From: Acidobacteriota bacterium
Lineage (GTDB): Bacteria; Acidobacteriota; Thermoanaerobaculia; UBA5066; Gp7-AA6
DNA: 64,000 nt
Reading direction: 5' to 3'
Assembly: GCA_027307335.1 (NCBI GenBank)
Contig: DAHUXD010000012.1
Coordinates: 62,001-126,000, forward strand
The translations under genes were made by a program, and so were the position numbers. The stretch's first letter is position 1; the number at the start of each line of letters is the position of its first letter. The notes beneath the pieces were generated by a model. It did not search any database. It saw only the letters and a list, made by a program, of their open reading frames with translations, and was not told where the DNA came from. Of the stretch, positions 1 through 7,370 are shown piece by piece.

Positions 1-2
1 GA

Positions 3-914
3 CCGTGGTTCCCCGCGCTCGTCGCGCTCTATGCGCTCGCCCAGCTCTCCTTCGCCGCGGGCTGGTGGGTGCTGACCGGGCCGCGGCCGCGCCCCCTGTC
101 TTTCGGCGCGCTCTTTGCCGCGTACCTCGGCGGCGACTCCGTCAATTACTTCACGAGCGTGGGCGGCGAGCCCGTCAAGGCGGAGCTCGTCAAGGAGCGC
201 CTCGGCTTCTCGCACGGCCTCGCGACCGTGGCCGTGCACCGCCACGCCGACGTCCTCGCCCAGTGGATCTTCCTGACGCTGGGCGTCGGCGTCGCGCTCG
301 TCCGCTTCGACCTGCCGGCGGTCGCCCGGATCGCGGCGCTCGCGAGCCTCCTCGTTCTCGGCGCGATGGTGCTCACCATGACGGTGGGACTGCGCCGCGG
401 GGCCTTTGCGCCAATCATCGCCGGGCTCGCGCGCGTCCGCATCCTGCGGCGCCTCGGGGGTCTCGAGCCCGCCGCGCGCCGCCTCGACGCGCGGATCGGG
501 GCGTTCTACCGCGAGAGGACGGACCACTTCGGCATCGCCGTCGCCTGGTGCTTCGCGGGGTGGTGCGGCGGCCTTCTCGAGACGTACCTCGTCCTGCGGC
601 TGCTCGTCCCTTCGCGAGGCTGGCCGACCGCGATCGCGATCGAGTCGCTCGCGATGGTCCTGAACAACATTCTCCTGTTCATTCCCGGCCGCGTCGGCAG
701 CGCCGAGGGCGTCCGGATCGGCGTCTACGCGCTCGTCGGCCTGCCGCCGGCGCCCGGCACCGCTTACGCGCTGGTGCGCCGCGGCCGCGAGCTCCTGTGG
801 CTCGTCCCCGGCTTCGTCGTGCTGTTGAAGCGCCACGTGCTCGAAACCGGCGGCGAGGAAACGCCGGCTGTCGAAGAAACCGCCCGCCCAGTCTCCGTGG
901 AGTCCCGCGCGTGA
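3..914 (+). CDS. Flippase-like membrane protein (LPG synthase TM / UPF0104 family), 5' truncated
   Basis: The reading frame is open to the window edge, so the N-terminus is missing. The visible 303 residues are strongly hydrophobic, with about six membrane segments. Two motifs of the lysylphosphatidylglycerol-synthase transmembrane (UPF0104) family are visible: GGEPVKAELVKERLG near visible residue 54 and PGRVGSAEG near 227. Members of this family flip lipid-linked headgroups or occur as membrane partners of lipid and hopanoid modification genes. The stop overlaps the GTG start of the next gene (GTGA), so it belongs to the inositol-phosphate operon. Its likely role, by inference, is to move the operon product across the inner membrane. 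The substrate cannot be read from sequence. Confidence 0.85.
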   Translation, partial: PWFPALVALYALAQLSFAAGWWVLTGPRPRPLSFGALFAAYLGGDSVNYFTSVGGEPVKAELVKERLGFSHGLATVAVHRHADVLAQWIFLTLGVGVALVRFDLPAVARIAALASLLVLGAMVLTMTVGLRRGAFAPIIAGLARVRILRRLGGLEPAARRLDARIGAFYRERTDHFGIAVAWCFAGWCGGLLETYLVLRLLVPSRGWPTAIAIESLAMVLNNILLFIPGRVGSAEGVRIGVYALVGLPPAPGTAYALVRRGRELLWLVPGFVVLLKRHVLETGGEETPAVEETARPVSVESRA

Positions 915-1627
915 GCCTCCTCTCGAGCGGGGCCGTCATCGCCGCGGGCGAGGGTTCGCGGCTGAAGTCGCTCGGCGTGCCGAAGCCCCTCGTCGAAGTC
1001 GGCGGCGAGCCGCTCATCGCGCACGTGCTCGGCAACTTCGAGGCCGCGGGCATCTCATCGGCCGCCGTGATCTTCAACGAGGCGGAGAAGGACGCTGCGG
1101 CCCTCGTGCGCGCCCGCTTCGGCCGGCTCGTCTCGAAGGTCGTCGTGAAGTCCACGCGCTCCTCGCTCGAGAGCTTCCGCGTGATGCTCGCGGAGGCGCC
1201 CCCCGGCCGGCTCCTGGTCTCGACGGTGGACGCCTACGCGCCGCGCGAGGACTTCGTGCGGTTCGTCGATCGCGCGCGGGAGCTGCCGGCGTCGTCGACG
1301 GTCCTCGGCGTGACCCGCTTCGTCGACGACGAGAAGCCCCTGTGGGTGACGACCTCCCGAGGGGGGCGCGTGACGGTCGTCGGGGGCACCTCGGGCGACG
1401 CGGTCACCGCGGGGATCTACGTTTTCCCCGACCGAGTTCGGAAGATGACGATTCCAGGAGAGCTCGGGCGCCTGCGGGACTTCCTCGCATGGCTCGCGAA
1501 GTCCGGCGAGGAGATCCACGCGGTCGAAATTCCGAAAGTCGTGGACGTCGACCGCGTCGAGGACCTCGCCGAGGCCGAGGCTCTCGCGGCTTCCCCCCTC
1601 TCCCGCCGGGAGAGGGGCCGGGGGTGA
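911..1627 (+). CDS. Sugar/inositol-phosphate nucleotidyltransferase (MobA-like NTP transferase)
   Basis: A 238-residue protein with a GTG start overlapping the previous stop. The NTP-binding loop AAGEGSRLKSLGVPKPL lies at residues 11-27 and a metal-binding aspartate in STVDAYAP at residue 107, as in single-domain NTP transferases. The family makes NDP-activated sugars, cyclitols or choline. With an inositol-1-phosphate synthase and a CDP-alcohol phosphatidyltransferase in the same operon, CTP:inositol-1-phosphate cytidylyltransferase is the most economical guess. That is inference, and a sugar-1-phosphate substrate remains possible. The last ten or so residues (SPLSRRERGRG) and the stop codon come from a dispersed inverted repeat and are unlikely to be part of the fold. 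Confidence 0.82.
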   Translation: MSLLSSGAVIAAGEGSRLKSLGVPKPLVEVGGEPLIAHVLGNFEAAGISSAAVIFNEAEKDAAALVRARFGRLVSKVVVKSTRSSLESFRVMLAEAPPGRLLVSTVDAYAPREDFVRFVDRARELPASSTVLGVTRFVDDEKPLWVTTSRGGRVTVVGGTSGDAVTAGIYVFPDRVRKMTIPGELGRLRDFLAWLAKSGEEIHAVEIPKVVDVDRVEDLAEAEALAASPLSRRERGRG

Positions 1628-1631
1628 GGGG
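1595..1631. repeat. Dispersed inverted repeat, family A, copy 1 (overlaps coding end)
   Basis: CCCCTCTCCC / GGGAGAGGGG stem with a GCC loop, followed by CCGGGGGTGAGGGG. It is the reverse complement of copies at 3849, 10078 and 48539. It supplies the C-terminal tail and TGA stop of the nucleotidyltransferase. Confidence 0.85.
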
Positions 1632-1637
1632 AGACCA

Positions 1638-2489
1638 ATGAGCCGGAAGCCCACCCAGTGCTGGGGCATCTACCGCGAGCTCGCGCACTCGCCCGGCCGC
1701 GAGACCGACGACGCCGAGATCCTGCGCGCCACGGCGGCGGAGCTCGAGCGCCTCGGCCTCGCCGTCTCGCTGAAGGCGCCGGACGAGCTGCCCGAGGTCG
1801 ACGATTTCGGCGCCGTTCCTCCCCACCTCTTCGTGATGTGCGAGCGCGTGGCGGTCGTCGAGAAGCTCGCGGCCTGGGAGTCGCGCGGCACGCGGGTCGT
1901 GAACCGGCCGTCGGGAATCCGAAACACCGATCGCGAGCGGACGCTCGCGCTGTTCCGTGCGGGCGACGTTCCGTATCCCCGCACGCGGCCGGTCGAGACG
2001 GCCGCCGCGACGCCGTTCGAGAGCCCCTGCTGGGTCAAGCGCGGCGACGTCCACGCGACGGCCGAGGGCGACGTGGCCTACTGCCGGGACGCCGGCACGC
2101 TCGAGAAGAACCTCGCGCGGCTCGCTTCCCGCGGCATTCCGCGCGCGATCGTCCAGGAACACGTCGAGGGCGATCTCGTGAAGTTCTACGGCATCGCCGG
2201 GCTCGAGGAGGGCGAAAGGCCGTCGTGGTTCCAGTGGTTCTATCACCGCGACCAGCGTCTCTCGAACCATCCTTTCGACCGCGACGCGCTCGCGGCGGCG
2301 ACGTCGCGCGCCGCGGCGGCGCTCGGGCTCGAGGTGTATGGTGGCGACGCGATCGTGTCCGAGGGCGGCCGCCTCACGATCATCGACCTGAACGCGTGGC
2401 CGAGTTTCGCGCTGTTCCGGCCCGCGGCCGCGGCGCACATCGCGGCGCTTCTTGCGGCGCGGTTCTCCTCCCGGGAGGTGGCACGATGA
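1638..2489 (+). CDS. ATP-grasp enzyme of the inositol-phosphate operon
   Basis: A 283-residue ATP-grasp protein. A nucleotide-binding lysine lies in CWVKRGD (residue 134). EHVEGDLVKFYGI (174-186) matches the adenine-binding linker, and IIDLNAWPSF carries Asp250 and Asn252 as likely magnesium ligands. ATP-grasp enzymes join a carboxylate to an amine or thiol through an acyl phosphate, but some phosphorylate inositol polyphosphates (the ITPK branch), so either ligase or kinase is possible here. It starts ten bases after the nucleotidyltransferase and ends in an ATGA overlap with the aminotransferase. The amine made by that aminotransferase would be a natural acceptor if it is a ligase. I do not recognise a named orthologue. 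Confidence 0.8.
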   Translation: MSRKPTQCWGIYRELAHSPGRETDDAEILRATAAELERLGLAVSLKAPDELPEVDDFGAVPPHLFVMCERVAVVEKLAAWESRGTRVVNRPSGIRNTDRERTLALFRAGDVPYPRTRPVETAAATPFESPCWVKRGDVHATAEGDVAYCRDAGTLEKNLARLASRGIPRAIVQEHVEGDLVKFYGIAGLEEGERPSWFQWFYHRDQRLSNHPFDRDALAAATSRAAAALGLEVYGGDAIVSEGGRLTIIDLNAWPSFALFRPAAAAHIAALLAARFSSREVAR

Positions 2490-3826
2490 CCGAGACCGTC
2501 GGGAAGCGTCTCGAGGTCGGCGAGCGCTCGAAGGAGATCGTCGAGCTCGAGGGCCGGCACATGGCGCCCGGCCTCCAGTCCTTCGCGCTCTACGCGGGCC
2601 TCGCGATGGCCCGCGGCGAGGGCAGCCGCCTCTTCGACGCGGACGGGAACTCCTACATCGACTTCATCGCCGGCATCGCGGTCGGCAGCGTCGGCCACTG
2701 CCACCCGCACTACGTGAAGGCGCTCCAGGAGCAGGCCGCGAAGCTGACGTTCGGGAGCTTCACGACCGAGGTTCGCGCGAAGTTTCTAAACCTGCTCGGC
2801 AGCGTCACGCCGGAGGGCCTGACGCGCATCCAGCTCTTCTCCGGCGGCGCCGAGGCGGTCGAGGCGGCGTTCCGCCTCGCGAAGTCGGTCACGAAGAAGT
2901 TCGAGTTCGTCGGTTACAGCGGCGCGTTCCACGGCAAGACGGGCGGGGTGCTGCCTCTCCTGTGGGGCGACTTCAAGGACGGGCTCGGCCCCTTCGTGCC
3001 CGGGACCTACTCGGCGCCGTACGCCTACTGTTACCGCTGTCCGCTCCACCTGACCTACCCCGACTGCGGCCTCGCGTGCGCCGAGGAGACGCGCCGGGTC
3101 ATCCGGAACCAGACCGGCGGAGCGGTCGCCGCGATCATCGTCGAGCCGATGCAGGGCACGGCCGGCAACGTCATCCCCCCGCCCGGCTTCCTGCCGGCGA
3201 TCCGCGCGATCGCCCAGGAGAGCGGCGCCCTCTTCATCGCCGACGAGATGATCACGGGCTTCGGCCGGACGGGACGCTTCTGGGGCGTCGACCACGACGG
3301 CGTCGTGCCGGACGTGATGACGTGCGGCAAGGGCATCGGCGGCGGCTTCCCGCTCGCGGCCGTCGTCTCGACGGAGGCCCTCACGAAGGCGAAGCCGTTC
3401 GCGAACCCGTCCGGGAGCTCGTCGTCCTACGGCGGCAACCCGCTCGCCTCCGCCGCGGGACTCGCGGCCCTCGAGATCATCGTCGGCGAGAACCTCGTCG
3501 CCAACTCCGAGCGGGTCGGCGCGGCGATGCTCGCGAAGCTCCGGGCGATGCAGGAAAGACACCGGATCATCGGCGACGTCCGCGGCAGGGGGCTCCTTCT
3601 CGGGATCGAGCTCGTCCAGGACCGCCGCACCAAGGAGCTCGTTTCGAAGGACTTCACGAAGGCGCTCTTCCAGGAGTGCCTCCGGCGCGGGCTCGTCGCG
3701 ATGGTGTACTCGCCCGTGATCCGGTTGAATCCGCCCCTGAACATCACCGAGGAGACGGCGCTCGAGGGTCTCGAGATCTTCGACGAGGCGCTCGGCGCGG
3801 TGGCGAAGGAATGGAAGCTCGCTTGA
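2486..3826 (+). CDS. Class III PLP-dependent aminotransferase
   Basis: A 446-residue fold-type I aminotransferase. The PLP lysine is K282 in CGKGIGGGFPL and the cofactor-nitrogen aspartate is D253 in ADEMITGFGRTGR, typical of class III (GABA, ornithine and acetylornithine-type) enzymes. Four cysteines in CYRCPLHLTYPDCGLAC (182-198) form the insertion seen in one GABA-aminotransferase-like subfamily. The ATG start is set by a GGAGGTG ribosome-binding site at 2474-2480 and overlaps the preceding stop as ATGA. In this operon it may aminate a ketone made by the downstream Gfo/Idh/MocA dehydrogenase, for example an inosose. A general amino-acid role is possible but the coupling argues against it. 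Confidence 0.9.
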   Translation: MTETVGKRLEVGERSKEIVELEGRHMAPGLQSFALYAGLAMARGEGSRLFDADGNSYIDFIAGIAVGSVGHCHPHYVKALQEQAAKLTFGSFTTEVRAKFLNLLGSVTPEGLTRIQLFSGGAEAVEAAFRLAKSVTKKFEFVGYSGAFHGKTGGVLPLLWGDFKDGLGPFVPGTYSAPYAYCYRCPLHLTYPDCGLACAEETRRVIRNQTGGAVAAIIVEPMQGTAGNVIPPPGFLPAIRAIAQESGALFIADEMITGFGRTGRFWGVDHDGVVPDVMTCGKGIGGGFPLAAVVSTEALTKAKPFANPSGSSSSYGGNPLASAAGLAALEIIVGENLVANSERVGAAMLAKLRAMQERHRIIGDVRGRGLLLGIELVQDRRTKELVSKDFTKALFQECLRRGLVAMVYSPVIRLNPPLNITEETALEGLEIFDEALGAVAKEWKLA

Positions 3827-3848
3827 GGCGACGACCAGGGCCGATGCT

Positions 3849-3886
3849 CCCCCCTCACCCCGGCCCTCTCCCGGAGGGAGAGGGGG
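3849..3886. repeat. Dispersed inverted repeat, family A, copy 2 (inside the operon)
   Basis: CCCCTCACCCCGG followed by the stem CCCTCTCCC / GGGAGAGGG. It fills the 67-base gap between aminotransferase and dehydrogenase, the only large gap in the operon. A hairpin without a T tract is more likely to affect mRNA stability than to terminate. Confidence 0.85.
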
Positions 3887-3893
3887 TCCCGCC

Positions 3894-4937
3894 ATGCTAA
3901 AGGGCGCGCTTCTCGGCGCCGGCAACGTCGCCGTGCACGGACATCTGCCGGCGTGGCGGGAGCGCGCCGAGGTGGAGATCGTCGCCGTGGCCGACGCGCG
4001 CGAGGAGCGCCGCGAGGCCGCCGCCGCCGAGATCCCGGAGGCGCGCCTCTACGAGTCCGCCGAGGAGCTCCTCGACGAGGAGACGCTCGACTTCGTCGAC
4101 ATCTGCACGCCGCCGGCGACGCACGCCCGGCTCGTGCGTGCCGCGCTCGACCGCTCGCTGCACGTCCTCTGCGAGAAGCCGCTGGTGGTGTCGCCGGAGG
4201 AGCTGCGCGGGCTGCCCTCGCTCGCCGCGGACCACGAGCGGACGCTCTTCACGGTGCACAACTGGAGGCACGCTCCGGTTCTCGTGCGCGTCGGCGAGCT
4301 CGTCCGCTCCGGCGCGATCGGCGAGGTCCGCCACTGCCGCTGGGAGACCCTCCGCGACCGTCCCGCGGCAGCCGCGGCCGGCATGGCCAACTGGCGCGTG
4401 GCGCCGGCGGCCGAGGGCGGCGGCATCCTCGCCGACCACGGCTGGCACGCGCTCTACGTGCTGCAGGCGTGGATGCCGACGACGCCGCGCACCGTCGCGG
4501 CGCGGCTCTCGACGCGCCGGCATCGCGAGCACCCCGTCGAGGACACGGTCGAGATGATGATCTTCCATCCCGCGGCCTCCTCCGAGATCTATCTCACCTG
4601 GGCCGCCGACGAGCGGGCCAACCGCATGGAGCTCTCGGGCACGCGCGGCAAGCTCTGCCTGGACGGCGGCCGCCTGGCGCTGAAGGACGAGGACGGCGTC
4701 CGCACGCTCGAGGAGTGGAACTTCCCGTCGCTGACGGACGGCTCGCACCATCCCGACTGGTTCGGCGGCGTCGTCGCGGAGTTCTTGAACGAGATCGAAA
4801 GCCCCCGCTCCCGCGGGCACAATCTCGCCGAGGCCGCGCTGTGCGCCAACGTCCTCTCCCTCGCGCAGGAGTCGAACCGTCGCGGCGGCGAGCCCATGTC
4901 CGCCGAGCGCGCGGTCGGACCCGGCGCGCGGCGATGA
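3894..4937 (+). CDS. Gfo/Idh/MocA family NAD(P)-dependent oxidoreductase
   Basis: A 347-residue protein. The N-terminal Rossmann fold has GALLGAGNVAVHGH at residues 4-17, the catalytic-type lysine is K95 in LCEKPL, and the C-terminal domain has the GGG-x-L-x-D-x-G-x-H signature as GGGILADHGWHAL (D181, H185). The family includes inositol 2-dehydrogenases and many sugar dehydrogenases. The position next to an aminotransferase and two genes before myo-inositol-1-phosphate synthase suggests oxidation of an inositol hydroxyl before amination (inference). It is separated from the aminotransferase by a repeat but coupled to the next gene by an ATGA overlap. Confidence 0.88.
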   Translation: MLKGALLGAGNVAVHGHLPAWRERAEVEIVAVADAREERREAAAAEIPEARLYESAEELLDEETLDFVDICTPPATHARLVRAALDRSLHVLCEKPLVVSPEELRGLPSLAADHERTLFTVHNWRHAPVLVRVGELVRSGAIGEVRHCRWETLRDRPAAAAAGMANWRVAPAAEGGGILADHGWHALYVLQAWMPTTPRTVAARLSTRRHREHPVEDTVEMMIFHPAASSEIYLTWAADERANRMELSGTRGKLCLDGGRLALKDEDGVRTLEEWNFPSLTDGSHHPDWFGGVVAEFLNEIESPRSRGHNLAEAALCANVLSLAQESNRRGGEPMSAERAVGPGARR

Positions 4938-5947
4938 GCCCGCCGGTCCTCGCGCTGGTCCCGCCGTCCGGTCCGGGAATCCCGCCGCAGACGATGCTGC
5001 TCGGACTGCCGCTCGCGCGACGGACCGTGCTCGCCGCGCCGCGCGCGGGCTTCTCGCGGGTGGTCGTCGCCGGAGCGGACGCCGCGCTCGCCGCGGCTCT
5101 CGACGGCGCGGGGGCCGAGCTGGTCGCGGCGGCGCCTCCGGACGCCGTGCGCCTGCCGTGGAACGTCGTCGCCCACGCGAAGGACCTCCGCGCTCTCGCG
5201 GACGGCGCCCCGGAGGCCGGCGTTCCGGTGACCGGACCGGCGGACGTGCCCCGCGCCGAAAAGCATCTCCTCCGAAGCCTGATCAAGGACGAGGAGGGCT
5301 TCATGTCGCGACACCTCGACCGCTCGATCTCGCTCGCGGTGAGCCGCCGTCTCGCGAACACGGCGGTGACGCCCAACCAGATGACCTACGTTGCCGTGCT
5401 GATCGGCCTGGTCGGCGCGCCCTTCTTCCTCTCCTCGAGGCCGTCCGTGCAGGTCGTCGGCGGCATCCTCTTCCTGCTCCACTCGATCATCGACGGCTGC
5501 GACGGCGAGCTCGCCCGCCTGAAGTTCCAGGAGTCCCGTTGGGGCGGGGTGCTCGACTTCTGGGGCGACAACGTGGTCCACGTCGCCGTCTTCGCCGCGA
5601 TGGGCATGGGCCTCGCGCTGCAGCTCGGGCAGGCGTGGCCCGCGTGGTGCGGCGTCGCGGCGGTCGTCGCCACGATCGCCTCCGCGTACACGGTCTACCG
5701 CCGGACGATGACCGGGCCGAAGGAAGGGCCGCTCTATACGTCGGTCGCGACGCACTCCGATACCCTGCTGTCGCGTCTGACCGACGCCGTGTCGCGGCGG
5801 GATTTCATTTATCTCGTTCTGATAATGTCGATTTTCGGCGTCGCCGACTGGTTCGTCATCTCCTCGGCCATCATGATTCCGGTGTACTTCCTCGCCCTCC
5901 TGGTCATCGCGTGGAACGACCGGCGCGTCGCACGGAGCGCTGCATGA
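4934..5947 (+). CDS. CDP-alcohol phosphatidyltransferase with degenerate N-terminal nucleotidyltransferase-like domain
   Basis: A 337-residue membrane enzyme. The CDP-alcohol phosphatidyltransferase signature is complete: D187-xx-D190-G191-xx-A194-R195, then G204-xxx-D208-xxx-D212, set among several membrane segments. Residues 1-105 look like a shrunken NTP-transferase domain (PLARRTVLAAPRAGFSRVVV) without a recognisable phosphate-binding loop, and residues 108-148 resemble the linker of the bifunctional inositol-phosphate cytidylyltransferase / di-myo-inositol-phosphate-phosphate synthase. It would use a CDP-activated inositol or CDP-diacylglycerol to make a phosphodiester. The intact nucleotidyltransferase is the separate gene at 911-1627. 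Both ends overlap neighbours as ATGA. Confidence 0.88.
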   Translation: MSPPVLALVPPSGPGIPPQTMLLGLPLARRTVLAAPRAGFSRVVVAGADAALAAALDGAGAELVAAAPPDAVRLPWNVVAHAKDLRALADGAPEAGVPVTGPADVPRAEKHLLRSLIKDEEGFMSRHLDRSISLAVSRRLANTAVTPNQMTYVAVLIGLVGAPFFLSSRPSVQVVGGILFLLHSIIDGCDGELARLKFQESRWGGVLDFWGDNVVHVAVFAAMGMGLALQLGQAWPAWCGVAAVVATIASAYTVYRRTMTGPKEGPLYTSVATHSDTLLSRLTDAVSRRDFIYLVLIMSIFGVADWFVISSAIMIPVYFLALLVIAWNDRRVARSAA

Positions 5948-7293
5948 ACGACCGCACGTCCTTCTATCCCGAACTGGCGAAGAAGATCGCCCCGCCGGAG
6001 GGCCGCCTCGCCGTGCTCCTGCCGGGGCTCGGCGCGGTCTCGACGACGCTGATTGCCGGCGTCCACCTGATCCGCAAGGGGCTCGCGAAGCCGTTCGGTT
6101 CCGTGACACAGATGCAGAAGCTGCGCCTCGGCAAGCGCACGCATCCGCGCCACACGTTCATCAAGGACCTCGTTCCCCTCGCGGGCCTCGACGACCTCGC
6201 GTTCGGCGGCTGGGACATCTTCACCGACAACGCCTACGAGGCCGCGCGGAAGGCGGGAGTGCTCACGCCGGAAGCGCTCGCGCCGGTGAAGTCGGAGCTC
6301 GAGGACGTCACGCCGATGCCCGCCGTCTTCGAGCGCGAGTGGGTCAAGAACCTCGACGGCCCGAACGTCAAGAAGGCGCCGACGAAGATGCACCTCGCGG
6401 AGAAGCTCGTCGAAGACATCGCCGCGTTCCGCAGGGCCTCCGGCGCCTCGCGCGCCGTCATGGTCTGGTGCGGCTCGACCGAGGTCTACGCGCAGCAGAA
6501 GCCCGTCCACCAGACCCTCGAGTCCTTCGAGAAGGGCCTGAAGGAGAACTCGCCCGACATTCCGCCTTCGATGATCTACGCGTACGCGGCGATCGCGAGC
6601 GGGACGCCGTACGCCAACGGCGCGCCCAACCTGTCGGTCGACGTGCCGGCGCTGATGGACATGGCGCGCGCCCGGGGAGTACCGATCGCGGGAAAGGACT
6701 TCAAGACCGGCCAGACCCTGATGAAGACGATCATCGCGCCGGGGCTGAAGGCGCGGATGCTCGGACTCCAGGGCTGGTTCTCGACGAACATCCTCGGCAA
6801 TCGCGACGGCGAGGTTCTCGACGACCCCGGCTCGTTCCGCTCGAAGGAGGTCAGCAAGGCCTCCGTCCTCGACGCGATCCTTCAGCCGGACCTCTACCCC
6901 GAGCTCTATCGCGACTACTTCCACAAGGTGCGCATCGAGTACTACCCCCCGCGCGGCGACGCGAAGGAGGGCTGGGACAACATCGACATCGTCGGCTGGC
7001 TCGGCCAGCCGATGCAGATCAAGATCGACTTTCTCTGTCGCGACTCGATCCTCGCGGCGCCTGTCGTCCTCGACCTGCTCCTCTTCCTCGACCTCGCGTC
7101 GCGCGCGAAGCTGTCGGGGATCCAGGAGTGGCTGTCCTTCTACTTCAAGTCGCCGATGTCGCGGCCGGACCTGAAGCCGGAGCACGACCTCTTCGTCCAG
7201 CACCTGAAGCTCGCCAACACGCTGCGCATCCTCGTAGGCGAAGAGGTCCTCGACCACTCCGGCCTCGACTACTACGAGGGCGCGGGCGCGTAG
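5944..7293 (+). CDS. ino1: myo-Inositol-1-phosphate synthase
   Basis: A 449-residue NAD-dependent isomerase converting glucose 6-phosphate to 1L-myo-inositol 1-phosphate. The Rossmann loop PGLGAVSTT is at residues 27-35. The family-specific stretches GKDFKTGQTLMKT, GNRDGEVLDD and FRSKEVSKASVLD (NAD- and substrate-binding core) are all present, and the length fits the family. It is the last gene of the operon, starting within the previous stop (ATGA), and is the firmest clue that the operon handles inositol phosphate. It is followed by a family B repeat. Confidence 0.95.
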   Translation: MNDRTSFYPELAKKIAPPEGRLAVLLPGLGAVSTTLIAGVHLIRKGLAKPFGSVTQMQKLRLGKRTHPRHTFIKDLVPLAGLDDLAFGGWDIFTDNAYEAARKAGVLTPEALAPVKSELEDVTPMPAVFEREWVKNLDGPNVKKAPTKMHLAEKLVEDIAAFRRASGASRAVMVWCGSTEVYAQQKPVHQTLESFEKGLKENSPDIPPSMIYAYAAIASGTPYANGAPNLSVDVPALMDMARARGVPIAGKDFKTGQTLMKTIIAPGLKARMLGLQGWFSTNILGNRDGEVLDDPGSFRSKEVSKASVLDAILQPDLYPELYRDYFHKVRIEYYPPRGDAKEGWDNIDIVGWLGQPMQIKIDFLCRDSILAAPVVLDLLLFLDLASRAKLSGIQEWLSFYFKSPMSRPDLKPEHDLFVQHLKLANTLRILVGEEVLDHSGLDYYEGAGA

Positions 7294-7315
7294 GGGGCTA
7301 TCGCCGTCGTCTTGG

Positions 7316-7370
7316 CAGGGGCGGCGCTCGTCCCCGCCCGCGGGCGGCCGCGAGGGCCGCCCCTACAGGG
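7316..7370. repeat. Dispersed composite inverted repeat, family B, copy 1
   Basis: Two hairpins side by side: GGGGCGG / CCCCGCCC and GGGCGGCC / GGCCGCCC, ending CTACA. It lies between two convergent genes and contains the stop codon of the gene at 7363. The same modules occur in the opposite order at 23638-23713. Confidence 0.8.

Noticed and set aside
1658-2485. Long open frame in front of the aminotransferase, which would make a 722-residue protein
   Set aside because: This part is an out-of-frame reading of the ATP-grasp gene. It is Arg/Pro-rich and lacks any domain, and the ATGA junction with GGAGGTG fixes the start at 2486.
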